Assembly: GCA_964434425.1 (NCBI GenBank)
Contig: CAYSVH010000015.1
Span: forward strand, 1 to 64,000
Source of the DNA: CALMEC01 sp964434425
GTDB taxonomy: Bacteria > Actinomycetota > Thermoleophilia > Miltoncostaeales > Miltoncostaeaceae
Direction: 5' to 3'
Length of the DNA: 64,000 nucleotides
The notes beneath the pieces are model-generated. The model ran no database searches. It was not told the origin of the DNA and saw only the letters and a program-made list of their open reading frames with translations. Below, in pieces: positions 49,707 through 58,172 of the stretch (the stretch's first letter is position 1; each line of letters starts with the position of its first letter). A program made the translations under genes and the position numbers.

Positions 49707-50062
49707 GCGAGGTTGATGCGTGGGCGTCTTTCGTCGACGAGATCACGCCGCATGTATCACCCGAGTGGCTGCGTCAGGCACGCGACCACGGTGAGCAGGG
49801 ATGGATCCGCCTGATCGCGCTCGTGGATGTCCAGAACACCCTCTGCAGCCCGCAGATCGTCGAGAAGGTGGCCGTGACCATGGCCGACCTGGCCGACGGA
49901 CGTTCCGGTGACGCCGACGGCTGGACGGCCATCCAGCGCGGTGCGCTCGATAAGCGCATCGAGCTCCTCCACCGGATCGATGAACTGAGCTCGGAGCTTC
50001 TGTCGCCGGAGCTCCACCAGCTGTACCTGCGGTCGGCACAGCCGATCCCGCAGCCCATGTGA
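49703..50062 (+). CDS. Hypothetical helical protein
   Basis: The 119-residue protein is predicted to be mostly helical (DAWASFVDEITPHVSPEWLR, then LHRIDELSSELLSPELHQLY) with a proline-rich end (QPIPQPM). I recognise no domain. The ATG overlaps the SHOCT gene stop (ATGA), and codon usage is typical of the region, so it is likely real. It lies directly upstream of the DsbA-like gene with a 39-base gap. Function unknown. Confidence 0.75.
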   Translation: MSEVDAWASFVDEITPHVSPEWLRQARDHGEQGWIRLIALVDVQNTLCSPQIVEKVAVTMADLADGRSGDADGWTAIQRGALDKRIELLHRIDELSSELLSPELHQLYLRSAQPIPQPM

Positions 50063-50101
50063 TCGCCGGAACACGGCACGAACGAAGGACCGAACCAACC
50101 T

Positions 50102-50803
50102 ATGTCTCAGAAGAGCGGGCCCGACTCCAAGACCTGGATCTTCGTCGGCGCCGGAGTGCTGGCCGTCATCGTGGCGGTATTGGTGGCGTTCTCGGTCTCC
50201 GGTGGCGGCGGGGACGACATCACGGGCGTCGAGGACATCGAGTCCATGCTCAACGACATCCCCTCCGAGGGGTTCGTTCTCGGTGACCCGGACGCGCCGG
50301 TGACGATCATCGAGTTCGTCGACCCGCAATGCCCGCACTGTGCGACAGCCGCGAAGTCGGTCATCCCCGACCTCGTCGAGCGTCACGTCCAGCCGGGCAA
50401 CGCCAAGCTTCAGATGGTGCCCCTCGCGCTGACCGGTGTCCCGGAGAACGGCACGAAGGCCAATCGCGCCGTGTGGGCCGCGGGCCAGCAGGGGAAGGCC
50501 TGGCACCTGATGGAGGTTCTCCTCTACAACCAGGGTGCCCAGGGGACGGGCTGGCTCGACGACGACATGATCACGCGTTCGGCCGAGGCGGTCGGGCTCG
50601 ACATGGCCAGGTTCGACTCGGATCGTGGTTCGGCGGAGTCCGACAAGGAGGTCCAGGCGGGCCTGCAGCTGGCACAGGCGAACAACGTGAGCGGGACGCC
50701 GAGTTTCCTGGTGCGGCACTCGACGGAGCCGCTCCAGGTCCCGGTCGAGAACACGACGCCGGCCGGGTTCGACGCGGCCATCGCGGCGGTCAACCCCGGC
50801 TGA
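50102..50803 (+). CDS. DsbA-like membrane-anchored thiol-disulfide oxidoreductase
   Basis: The 233-residue protein has an N-terminal membrane anchor (TWIFVGAGVLAVIVAVLVAF), a short linker, then a thioredoxin/DsbA domain. The active site is FVDPQCPHCATAAK (CPHC, about residues 79-82), followed by an inserted helical region and the cis-proline loop SGTPSFLV. CPHC is the oxidase-type motif, so it probably introduces disulfides in exported proteins, kept oxidised by the DsbB encoded 5 kb downstream. AAGGA lies upstream of the ATG. A very stable hairpin separates it from the convergent second DsbA-like gene. Confidence 0.9.
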   Translation: MSQKSGPDSKTWIFVGAGVLAVIVAVLVAFSVSGGGGDDITGVEDIESMLNDIPSEGFVLGDPDAPVTIIEFVDPQCPHCATAAKSVIPDLVERHVQPGNAKLQMVPLALTGVPENGTKANRAVWAAGQQGKAWHLMEVLLYNQGAQGTGWLDDDMITRSAEAVGLDMARFDSDRGSAESDKEVQAGLQLAQANNVSGTPSFLVRHSTEPLQVPVENTTPAGFDAAIAAVNPG

Positions 50804-50812
50804 GCGCGCCCC

Positions 50813-50850
50813 GACGGGATGCCGTCCTCACCCTGAGGCGGCATCCCGTC
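50813..50850. terminator. Strong bidirectional terminator between two DsbA-like genes
   Basis: GACGGGATGCCG (50813-50824) pairs with CGGCATCCCGTC (50839-50850). Inside, CCTCA/TGAGG forms a further 5-bp stem around CCC, with a single bulged T. The hairpin begins 9 bases after the first dsbA-like stop. Confidence 0.85.
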
Positions 50851-50966
50851 CATCCCACGTCGGTCGGTGATCCGAGCCGGCGTGCGGCATCGGCCGACCC
50901 GCACGGACGCCGGTCGTCGGCGGGATCACCGTCGCTCATGCGGCGGGCCGGCCCCTCCCGTCATCG

Positions 50967-51794
50967 TCACGGGGTGGTGCCGGGTCCGCCCTGGGCGACC
51001 TCGATCGCCCGCTCGAAATCCGCCGTGTTGAGACCTTCGACCAGGACCTCGCGGCCGGTCGGGTTGTATCGCACGATGAAGGTCGGGGTCCCCCTGACGC
51101 TCAGCCGCCGGGCCCGGGCCTGGGCCCTGACCAGCGCTCCGCGAGCGGCGGTGGTCGTGCGGTCGCGTGCGAATCGGGTGGGGTTCAGGCCGATGTCGAA
51201 GGCGATGTCCTCCAGGAGCTCATCGTCGACCCAGCTGGTGCCCTCGCGTCCCTGCCGCTCGAAGAGCACGTGGGCGTACGCCCAGGCTCGGCCCTGTTCT
51301 CCTGCGGCGAAGAGCGCGCGGTTCGCCGCATCCGAGTCGGTCGTCGGGCTGATGAAGCTGAGCGGCACCATCTCGAACGTCGCCCGCCCGGATTGGAGGT
51401 AGCGCTCCACCAGCTGCGGCAGGAGCGTCCTCGACGCCGCGGCGCAGTGCGGGCACTGCGGCTCCAGGACCTCGATGATGGTGATGTCGGCGTCCCGCCT
51501 GCCGATCGTGAACCCGGATGACGGGAACCCGTCGTACATGGTGGTCGTGATCGTCGAGTCACCGGTGTCCGTCGTCTCGCCGTCCGTGGACGTCGTGTCG
51601 GTGCGGATCCCGTCCGTGGACGTGGTGCCGGTGAAGGTGGTGTCCGTCGACGTGGTGGAGGAGCCCTGTCCGTTCTCGTCGTCGCCGCCGGCGAACGAGA
51701 CCGCCACAAGGACGGCCACGAGGACGGCGATCCCCACGATCCCGCCGTAGAGCCAGTTCTTGGAGATCGGCTCGGGGGTCTGGCCGTCGGTCAT
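50967..51794 (-). CDS. DsbA-like membrane-anchored oxidoreductase with Thr/Ser-rich linker
   Basis: The 275-residue protein has an N-terminal membrane segment (NWLYGGIVGIAVLVAVLVAV). A 60-residue low-complexity linker of Thr/Ser/Asp repeats (DTTSTDG, TTDTGDS) follows, then a thioredoxin domain with EPQCPHCAAASRTLLPQ (CPHC) and the cis-proline loop VRGTPTFIVRY. It is a clear paralogue of the 50102 gene with a longer, spacer-like linker that may let it reach further from the membrane. ATG 51794 has GAGGA five bases upstream; an upstream open frame is not needed. Confidence 0.88.
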   Translation of the reverse strand: MTDGQTPEPISKNWLYGGIVGIAVLVAVLVAVSFAGGDDENGQGSSTTSTDTTFTGTTSTDGIRTDTTSTDGETTDTGDSTITTTMYDGFPSSGFTIGRRDADITIIEVLEPQCPHCAAASRTLLPQLVERYLQSGRATFEMVPLSFISPTTDSDAANRALFAAGEQGRAWAYAHVLFERQGREGTSWVDDELLEDIAFDIGLNPTRFARDRTTTAARGALVRAQARARRLSVRGTPTFIVRYNPTGREVLVEGLNTADFERAIEVAQGGPGTTP

Positions 51795-51970
51795 GAGATC
51801 CTCGCTCGTGGGGTGGAGGGTGAGGCGACGCGAACCGGTCGACGTGCGCCGGTGTGCCTTCGGTCGCTCGGACAATGTACGCCGCGGCACCGTCCATCAC
51901 CGATCACGGCACGGCCGGTCCTCGGGTGCGTCGTGTCTCCGCGACGTCGCAGAGCGTCACCGGGTGGTGG

Positions 51971-52483
51971 TCATCCCCGGTCGGGGTCGTCGCCCGTCGT
52001 GCCACCCAGGCGACGCAGAAGCTGCGGTGGACAATGGGCCCGGAGCACGCCGCCGCGGGGTCGCATGTCGGCCAGGTCGACGACGGCGAGCGCGCCCTTC
52101 TTGAACTCGACGTCGCCGCCTCCGATGAGGTCGTGGACGATCTGCGACATGTCGGGCTGGTGGCCGCAGACCAGGATTCCCTGTGCCTCGGGTTGCTCGA
52201 GCAGGACATCGAACAGTGCGTCCACGTCGAGTCCGGGTCGCAGGCGCTGGTCGATGCGGATCTCCCAGCCGCACGCGTCCGCCACGATCTGCGCCGTCTC
52301 CTCGCATCGCACCAGAGGGCTCGTGAGGACACGGTCGATCTCGAGCCCCAGGTGCCGGATGCCGCGGGCCTCGCGCATGATCCTGCGACGTCCCTCGTCG
52401 GTCAGCCGGCGGGGCTCGTCCCGATGGCCGGTGCGCTCGCCGGCATCCTCGGCGATCCCGTGACGGAGGAGGCCCAGGATCAT
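51971..52483 (-). CDS. sixA: SixA-like histidine phosphatase
   Basis: The 170-residue protein has the RHG signature MILGLLRHGIAEDAG at its N-terminus, DEPRRLTDEGRRRIMREAR, a second arginine in TSPLVRCEETAQI, and GILVCGHQPDMSQIVHDL with the second catalytic histidine. SixA removes phosphate from histidine-containing phosphotransfer domains; other short-chain members act on small molecules. The start is at ATG 52483, directly before the RHG strand; the open frame further upstream is Pro/His-rich and unlikely. It is divergent from ktrB, about 210 bases away. Confidence 0.87.
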   Translation of the reverse strand: MILGLLRHGIAEDAGERTGHRDEPRRLTDEGRRRIMREARGIRHLGLEIDRVLTSPLVRCEETAQIVADACGWEIRIDQRLRPGLDVDALFDVLLEQPEAQGILVCGHQPDMSQIVHDLIGGGDVEFKKGALAVVDLADMRPRGGVLRAHCPPQLLRRLGGTTGDDPDRG

Positions 52484-52679
52484 GAGGTGGCCGGTTCCAC
52501 GGTGTCGTGGATGTGGTGGGACGGCGCCCCGCATCCGCGCCGCCGAGGACGTGCATCATGCCGCGAGATCGTGGAATCAACCATCTGGTCGCCGGGGGTG
52601 GATGCCGTCACCCCGTGAGCCTCTCCTGCGGAGAAGCCCCTGTCAAGGCTCGCGAATGGCGTCCGTCGCGCGGTGCGAG

Positions 52680-52685
52680 TAACGT
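52680..52685 (+). promoter_or_regulatory. Putative -10 box (TAACGT) of the ktrB operon
   Basis: TAACGT ends 8 bases before the ATG at 52694, one base further than the common spacing. Confidence 0.4.
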
Positions 52686-52693
52686 GACGCGCG

Positions 52694-54031
52694 ATGTCCA
52701 GGACAGCCGGGGGGCGTAACCCATCCAAGGTGGTGGCACTCGGCTTCGCCGGCGCGATCCTGGCGGGCACGATCCTGCTCATGGCGCCGGGCGCCAAGGC
52801 GGGCGAGGGCAACGCGTCATTCCTTGACGCGCTGTTCACGGCGACGTCCGCCGTGTGCGTGACCGGACTCGCCGTGGTCGACACGGCCACCTACTGGAGC
52901 CCCTTCGGGCAGGGCATCATCCTGCTCCTCATCCAGGTGGGCGGCATCGGCATCATGACCGGTGCGTCCCTGCTCCTCCTGGTCGTCTCCCGGCGGCTGG
53001 GCCTCAAGAACCGGATCCTCGCGAGCCACGAGGGCGGCACCCTCAATATGGGGGACGTACGGCACGTACTGCTCGCCGTGCTGGGCTTCACCGTCGTCTT
53101 CGAGATCATGGGGGCGACCGCGCTCACCCTGCGGTTCTGGGCCGATGACGGAACCGGCTTCGCCGACGCTCTGTGGCAGGGCGTCTTCCACTCGATCTCC
53201 GCCTTCAACAACGCGGGGCTCGCCCTCTTCAGCGACAGCATGATGGGCTACAGCGGCGACGTGGCACTGGCGGCCGTCCTCGGGGTCCTCGTCCTGTTCG
53301 GCGGCTTGGGATTCCCGGTCTGGCTGGACCTCCGGAGGCGGTGGCGATCGCCCAGCCGGTGGAGCCTGCACGCCAAGCTCACGATCCTCGTCAGCGGATG
53401 CGTGCTCCTCGCCGGATGGGTCATCGTGACGGCACTCGAATGGGGCAACGAGCGCACGCTCGGGGCCATGGGCTTCGGCGAGAAGCTGACCGCGGGGTTC
53501 TTCGCGTCGGCCGTCTCGCGCACCGCCGGGTTCAACTCGATCGACTACGGGGACGTCCAGGACGAGACACTCATGGTCACCAACATCTTCATGTTCCTCG
53601 GAGGCGGGAGCGGTTCGACGGCCGGCGGCATCAAGTTCACGACGTTCGCGGTGCTGATCCTGATGGCCGTGGCCGAGATGCGGGGGCACAGCGACGTGAC
53701 GGCGTTCGGGCGCCGCATCGGCCAGGGGGTCCAGCGGCAGGCCGTCACGGTCGCCGCCGCCGCCCTGACCATGGTGGTCGTCGGCGCGCTGGCACTGATG
53801 ATCGTCAGTCCCGCCCCGTTCCACCACGCGCTGTTCGAGGCCGTCTCGGCGGTGGCGACGGTCGGTCTCGCTCCTGAGCCCACGAGCGGTGTCGGCACCG
53901 GCGACCAGATCGTCCTCACCGTACTGATGTACCTTGGGCGCATCGGGCCGCTGACCCTGGCCGTCGCGTTGATCCTTCGGCAACGTCCGCGTCGCTACCA
54001 CTACCCGGAAGAGAGGCCAATCGTTGGATAG
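52694..54031 (+). CDS. ktrB: Potassium channel-type uptake protein KtrB/TrkH
   Basis: The 445-residue protein has the fourfold M1-P-M2 architecture of TrkH/KtrB. Selectivity-filter loops are ATSAVCVTGLAV, SISAFNNAGLALF, SRTAGFNSIDYG and SAVATVGLAPE; each retains the central glycine. A GGGSGSTAGGIKFTT loop after the third filter matches the intramembrane gating loop. It moves potassium with sodium and is gated by KtrA, whose TTG start overlaps this gene by eight bases. Length and the lack of extra N-terminal helices favour KtrB over TrkH. Confidence 0.95.
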   Translation: MSRTAGGRNPSKVVALGFAGAILAGTILLMAPGAKAGEGNASFLDALFTATSAVCVTGLAVVDTATYWSPFGQGIILLLIQVGGIGIMTGASLLLLVVSRRLGLKNRILASHEGGTLNMGDVRHVLLAVLGFTVVFEIMGATALTLRFWADDGTGFADALWQGVFHSISAFNNAGLALFSDSMMGYSGDVALAAVLGVLVLFGGLGFPVWLDLRRRWRSPSRWSLHAKLTILVSGCVLLAGWVIVTALEWGNERTLGAMGFGEKLTAGFFASAVSRTAGFNSIDYGDVQDETLMVTNIFMFLGGGSGSTAGGIKFTTFAVLILMAVAEMRGHSDVTAFGRRIGQGVQRQAVTVAAAALTMVVVGALALMIVSPAPFHHALFEAVSAVATVGLAPEPTSGVGTGDQIVLTVLMYLGRIGPLTLAVALILRQRPRRYHYPEERPIVG

Positions 54032-54677
54032 GGGTGAGGTCCTCGTCATCGGGCTCGGCCGGTTCGGCCGGTCTCTCGCCATGGAGCTGGTCAAGCTGGG
54101 GCACGATGTGCTCGCGGTGGACTCCGACATCGAGAAGGTGCAGGCCGCGTCGCGCAGTCTTCAGCACGTCGTCCAGGTCGATGCCACCGACATCGACGCC
54201 ATGCGCGACATCGGTGCCGCCGACTTCGAGACCGGCGTGGTGTCGATCGGCTCGGACACCGAGTCCAGCATCATCGCCACCTACGTGCTCGTCGACCTTC
54301 GCATCCCGCGGGTCTGGGCGAAGGCGATCACCACGTCGCACGGGGCCATCCTCGAGCGGGTGGGGGCCCACCGGGTCATCTTCCCCGAGCGGGACATGGG
54401 GGTCAGGATGGCGCACACACTGTCGGGCCAGACCATCGACTACCTCGAGCTGGACGAGAACTTCGCGCTCGTCGAGACCACGGCGCCGCGAGAGGTGGTC
54501 GGGAAGCCGCTGGCGAAGGCGGAGATCCGCAAGCGATTCGATTGCACCGTGGTCGCGGTGAAGCAGGAGGGCGGTATGTTCACCTATGCGACGCCGGAGA
54601 CGGTGCTCGAGGAGGGGGACATCCTGGTGGTGGCGGGCGAGCCGCACAAGGCGGAGCAGTTCGCGTCGCTCGAGTGA
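54024..54677 (+). CDS. ktrA: Potassium uptake regulatory subunit KtrA (RCK/TrkA)
   Basis: The 217-residue protein has an RCK_N Rossmann domain (VLVIGLGRFGRSLAMELVKL with GLGRFG, then AVDSD acidic end of strand 2) and an RCK_C domain with VVAVKQEGGMFTYATPETVL and EGDILVVAGEPHKAEQFA. It binds ATP/ADP or NAD(H) and gates KtrB. The start is a TTG (54024) with GAGAGG upstream, inside the end of ktrB, so synthesis of the two subunits is coupled. The fabI gene follows 46 bases later and may be co-transcribed. Confidence 0.95.
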   Translation: MDRGEVLVIGLGRFGRSLAMELVKLGHDVLAVDSDIEKVQAASRSLQHVVQVDATDIDAMRDIGAADFETGVVSIGSDTESSIIATYVLVDLRIPRVWAKAITTSHGAILERVGAHRVIFPERDMGVRMAHTLSGQTIDYLELDENFALVETTAPREVVGKPLAKAEIRKRFDCTVVAVKQEGGMFTYATPETVLEEGDILVVAGEPHKAEQFASLE

Positions 54678-54723
54678 TCCCCACGAGGGGCGGAAGGCAA
54701 CGTTCAACGAGGCAGGTGGCCGG

Positions 54724-55500
54724 GTGGGACTTCTTGACGGTAAGACGGCGCTGGTCGTCGGCGTGGCGAACAAGCGGAGCATCGCGTGGGCGATCGCGAA
54801 GGAGCTGTCCGCTCAGGGCGCGCGCTGCGCGTTCACCTACCAGAACGAGCGGGTCGGGGCGGAGGTGCAGAAGCTTGCGGACACGCTTCCCGATCCGGGG
54901 CCGGTGCTGCCGCTGGACGTTCAGGACGACGGGCAACTGGACGACGCCGTCGCCGGTGCGGCCGAGGGGCTGGGCGGCCTCGACATCCTGGTCCACGCCG
55001 TGGCGTTCGCCCGCGCCGACGACCTCGGCGGACGCTTCGTCGACACCGATCGCGAGGGCTTCGAGCTCGCGGCCGACATCTCGGCGTACTCGCTGTCGGC
55101 GCTGGCCCGTCGGGCAGAGCCGTTCATGCAGTTGCGCGGCGGCGGTTCGATCATGGCGCTCTCGTACGTGGCGGCGGAGCGTGCGGTGCCCGGCTACAAC
55201 GTCATGGGCGTCGCCAAGTCGACCCTCGAGTCCATCGTGCGCTACCTCGCCTGGGACCTGGGGGAGAGCGGGATCCGGGTGAACGCCATCTCGGCGGGGC
55301 CCGTCCGCACGCTGGCGGCACGCTCCATCCCCGGCTTCCTTGAGATGGCCGACAAGGCCGCCGAGCGGTCGCCGCTTCGCCGGTCCATCACCCAGGAGGA
55401 GGTGGCGGGCAGCGCGGTGTTCCTCGCCTCCGACCTCTCCACCGGTGTGAGCGGCCACGTACTGTACGTGGACGCCGGCTTCCACGCGATGGGCCTCTGA
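54724..55500 (+). CDS. fabI: Enoyl-[acyl-carrier-protein] reductase (NADH)
   Basis: The 258-residue SDR-type enzyme begins LLDGKTALVVGVANKRSIAW, the FabI cofactor-binding signature that replaces the usual SDR TGxxxGxG. It has LDILVHAVAFA, the Tyr-x6-Lys pair in YNVMGVAKSTLES, and NAISAGPVRTLAARSIPGF near the substrate loop. It reduces enoyl-ACP in the last step of fatty-acid elongation and is the InhA/FabI triclosan-target family. The GTG at 54724 follows AGGTGG-like purines. It lies 46 bases after ktrA; whether they share a transcript is unclear. Confidence 0.95.
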   Translation: MGLLDGKTALVVGVANKRSIAWAIAKELSAQGARCAFTYQNERVGAEVQKLADTLPDPGPVLPLDVQDDGQLDDAVAGAAEGLGGLDILVHAVAFARADDLGGRFVDTDREGFELAADISAYSLSALARRAEPFMQLRGGGSIMALSYVAAERAVPGYNVMGVAKSTLESIVRYLAWDLGESGIRVNAISAGPVRTLAARSIPGFLEMADKAAERSPLRRSITQEEVAGSAVFLASDLSTGVSGHVLYVDAGFHAMGL

Positions 55501-55645
55501 CCTGAGCCGGTTCGCGGATGACAGCCGTCCCTCGTGCACCGCGCGGGGTTGGGTCCGTGTGATCCGCTGTCGAAGCACTCAGGGACGACGTGCCCGGTCG
55601 CCCGCGTACGTCCCCACGTGATCCCGCCCTCCCCAGGATGACCCA

Positions 55646-56260
55646 ATGACCGACCTCGGCATCTCGATCTTCGCGTCGCTCGGCGTCGCGGCCCAGATCC
55701 TCTGTCTCGCCCTGATCGCCGGACTCATCGCCGCGGCGGCCAGCCGGTCGGCACGAGCCACGCTGGCGGCGCCGTTCGAGCTGATCGGCCGCGCGGGAGG
55801 ATGGCTGGCGTGGGGTGTCGCCGCCGCCTCGACCGCCGGCAGCCTCTTCATGTCCGAGGTGGCCGACTTCGTGCCGTGCCGCCTGTGCTGGCAGGAGCGC
55901 GGGTTCATGTACCCGCTGGTCTTCCTTCTGATCGTGGTCGCCATCCTCCGGTTCTGGTGGCTGACCTGGGCGGCCATGATCGTCCCGATCATCGGGGCCG
56001 GCATCTCGGTCCGTCACGTCTGGGTCGAGATCTTTCCGGAGTCGGAGTCCGCGCAGTGCCGGGCGGGCATCCCGTGCTCGTTCAAATGGATCGAGGAGTT
56101 CGGCTACGTCACGATCCCGGTGCTTGCGCTCACGGCCTTCGTGCTGATCACGCTCCTGCTGGCGATCACCGGCCTCTACGAGTTCCGAAACCGCACGCGG
56201 CGTCGCTCGGACGGTCTGGGTGCGTATTACGTCCGGGAGGACGCGCCACCCGCGCCCTGA
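55646..56260 (+). CDS. dsbB: DsbB-family disulfide reoxidase
   Basis: The 204-residue protein has four to five membrane helices, the DsbB first-loop motif FVPCRLCWQERGFMYPL (CRLC, quinone-proximal cysteine pair), and a second extracytoplasmic pair in QCRAGIPCSFKW. It takes electrons from DsbA-type proteins and passes them to quinone. Two DsbA-like genes are encoded 4-5.5 kb upstream. An extra N-terminal hydrophobic segment (ISIFASLGVAAQILCLALIA) is present. The ATG at 55646 is convergent with the FAD oxidoreductase gene. Confidence 0.92.
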   Translation: MTDLGISIFASLGVAAQILCLALIAGLIAAAASRSARATLAAPFELIGRAGGWLAWGVAAASTAGSLFMSEVADFVPCRLCWQERGFMYPLVFLLIVVAILRFWWLTWAAMIVPIIGAGISVRHVWVEIFPESESAQCRAGIPCSFKWIEEFGYVTIPVLALTAFVLITLLLAITGLYEFRNRTRRRSDGLGAYYVREDAPPAP

Positions 56261-56364
56261 TCGGCGGGGAGCGCGTGTACCGGTGAGGTGCGCGCACGTC
56301 GGTGGGGCTCCTGCGGTCCCGTGCGCGCCGGCGGCGGCGGGTGGTGGTGTCGTCCTTGGCGATC

Positions 56365-57615
56365 CTATTCCGCCGCGCCGGCCCCCCGGACACATGAGTC
56401 GATGGTCCGTTCCGGATCCATGAGCGCGTCGGGATCGACCACGGCTCGCTCGGGCACAAGCCTTCGTGCCGCGTCCAGGTCATCGGACCGACCGACCGTC
56501 AGGAGACCGACGAGGACGTCGTTCTCGTCGGTGTACGCGATGGCCATGTCATCCCCGTCCAGTGGCCCGCGGGGGACGGCGGTGCCGATCCCGACCCCGA
56601 CGTACTCGAGGAACGCCCAGTCGCCCAGCGTCCCGAAGAAGTACGGCAGCTCGCGGTAGTCGCTGTGCTCGCCATCGGCGATCTGCGCGGCGATGTGCTC
56701 ACCGTGGGTGCGCGCCACGTCCCAGTGCTCGATCCGCACGCGTCGCCCGTGCAGGACGCTGTCGTATGCGCAGACGTCGCCGGCCGCGTAAACGCCGTCA
56801 GCGCTCGTACGGAGAGAGCGATCCGTCGCGATGCCTCCGTCGGCAACCTCCAGGCCCGCTTGCACCGCGAGGCCGGTGCTGGGGGCGACCCCGATCCCGA
56901 CACAGACCTGGTCGACGGTCAGCTGTGCGCCGCTCGCGAGGTGTACCCGCAGTCCGTCCCCGTCGCGCTCGACGGTCGCGATCCCGTCGGATGCGTGGAT
57001 CGTCACGTCGTGCTGCCGAAGGCGCCGGTCGAACCACCCGGCCGCATCGTCGCCGAACGGCGTCTGGAGGATGCGCTCCTCGGGCATGACCAGGTCCACG
57101 TCGCTGCCCGTCAGGCGTGCGCTCGCCGCGAACTCCGCGCCGATGAATCCACCGCCAATGACCAGCCAGCGGTGCCCCTCTCCCAGATGTGGTCGCACGC
57201 TCTGGGCGTCCGCGAACGAGCGGATGACGTGAACACGGTCGGCCACGCTCGCGTCGAAGGGCAGTGAACGCGGCTCGGCCCCGGTGGCGAGTACGAGGTT
57301 CCCATAGGCGATCGAACGGCCCGCGACACGCACCCGCCGGGCGCGTGTGTCCAGGTCGGTGGCGGCCGAACCGATGAGGACGTCGACGTCGTGCTCGGCG
57401 TACCACTCGGGCTTCTTCCACAGCGCGGCATGCTCGGGCTTCTCTCCACGCAGCACGTTCTTCGTCAGGCCCGGCCGCGTGTAGGGGGCGTACGGCTCCG
57501 CGCAGGCCACGGCGATCGTGCCCTCGAAGCCCCGCTCCCGCATGGTCGACGCGCAGGCGCCGGCGGCCACTCCGCCGCCGACGATGACGACGTCGAACCG
57601 ATCCGAGGTGCTCAT
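56365..57615 (-). CDS. FAD/NAD(P)-dependent oxidoreductase (ferredoxin-reductase-like)
   Basis: The 416-residue pyridine nucleotide-disulfide reductase-fold protein has FAD motif VVIVGGGVAAGACASTM at residues 9-25, APYTRPGLTKNVLRG, the NAD(P) motif WLVIGGGFIGAEFAAS at about 149-164 and the C-terminal FAD motif ADGVYAAGDVCAYD. It resembles rubredoxin/ferredoxin reductases that pass NAD(P)H electrons to a small carrier; no redox-active cysteine pair is visible and no ferredoxin gene is adjacent. ATG 57615 has a strong GGGAGG upstream. Substrate or partner unknown. Confidence 0.88.
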   Translation of the reverse strand: MSTSDRFDVVIVGGGVAAGACASTMRERGFEGTIAVACAEPYAPYTRPGLTKNVLRGEKPEHAALWKKPEWYAEHDVDVLIGSAATDLDTRARRVRVAGRSIAYGNLVLATGAEPRSLPFDASVADRVHVIRSFADAQSVRPHLGEGHRWLVIGGGFIGAEFAASARLTGSDVDLVMPEERILQTPFGDDAAGWFDRRLRQHDVTIHASDGIATVERDGDGLRVHLASGAQLTVDQVCVGIGVAPSTGLAVQAGLEVADGGIATDRSLRTSADGVYAAGDVCAYDSVLHGRRVRIEHWDVARTHGEHIAAQIADGEHSDYRELPYFFGTLGDWAFLEYVGVGIGTAVPRGPLDGDDMAIAYTDENDVLVGLLTVGRSDDLDAARRLVPERAVVDPDALMDPERTIDSCVRGAGAAE

Positions 57616-57918
57616 TCGGCCTCCCTGCGCGCGACGGCGTGCACCTGCCGGTGGAGCCGTCGGATGTTCTCTCCGTGCACGGCCACTCGTCGACCCGTGC
57701 CGGGTCTGCGGTGTCCGCGTGGGGCGGTGATGACGGATCCGTGCGTTGTCACGTTCACCTCGCTGGTCGTCGACGACGGGCGCATGACCGACGGTACGCG
57801 CTGCGGACGGACGTGTACAGGGCCGTGTGGTTCCCCGTCGTGTCGGTGGGGCGCGTTTCCGCATTCGTCGGGACGGCCCCGCGAACGACCGAACCCCGCC
57901 GGAGCGGGGTTCGTGAGG
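57616..57918. other. Region between the oxidoreductase start and tRNA-Asp
   Basis: 303 bases. It contains the oxidoreductase ribosome binding site and the terminator of the tRNA transcript (57891-57912). Open frames covering it are shadows with no ribosome binding site. Confidence 0.5.
57891..57912 (-). terminator. Terminator of the tRNA transcript
   Basis: A 9-bp stem, GAACCCCGC/GCGGGGTTC, with a 4-base loop lies 6 bases beyond the 3' end of tRNA-Asp on the minus strand. No long T-run follows. Confidence 0.65.
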
Positions 57919-57993
57919 CGGGAGTGACGGGACTCGAACCCGCGGCCTCTGGATTGACAGTCCAGTGCTCTAACCAAGCTGAGCTACACCCCC
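57919..57993 (-). tRNA. tRNA-Asp (GTC)
   Basis: On the minus strand the acceptor GGGGGTG pairs with CACTCCC with one G-T wobble, discriminator G. The D-arm (GCTC...GAGC), anticodon arm CTGGA-CTGTCAA-TCCAG with anticodon GTC, and T-arm with GTTCGAGTC are all present. The CCA end is not encoded. Confidence 0.95.
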
Positions 57994-58010
57994 AGGGATG
58001 GCACGTGACA

Positions 58011-58082
58011 TGGGCGGTGACAGATTTGAACTGCCGGCCCCCTGCTTGTAAGGCAGGTGCTCTACCGCTGAGCTAACCGCCC
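58011..58082 (-). tRNA. tRNA-Val (TAC)
   Basis: On the minus strand the acceptor GGGCGGT pairs with ACCGCCC, discriminator A. The D-arm has GCTCAGCGGTAGAGC, the anticodon loop CTTACAA gives anticodon TAC, and the T-arm contains GTTCAAATC. CCA is not encoded. It lies 17 bases upstream of tRNA-Asp, so the two probably share a precursor. Confidence 0.95.
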
Positions 58083-58127
58083 TCGCGCGCCGGGGGATGA
58101 TAGCAGCCACCGACCGGGGCGTGACCA

Positions 58128-58165
58128 CCGCCCGCCCCCGGTCCCAAGAGGCCGGGGGCGGGCGG
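58128..58165. terminator. Terminator after the aldo/keto reductase gene
   Basis: CCGCCCGCCCCCGG (58128-58141) and CCGGGGGCGGGCGG (58152-58165) form a 14-bp perfect stem with a 10-base loop, just beyond the reductase stop and before tRNA-Val on the minus strand. Confidence 0.8.
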
Positions 58166-58172
58166 ATGCGGG

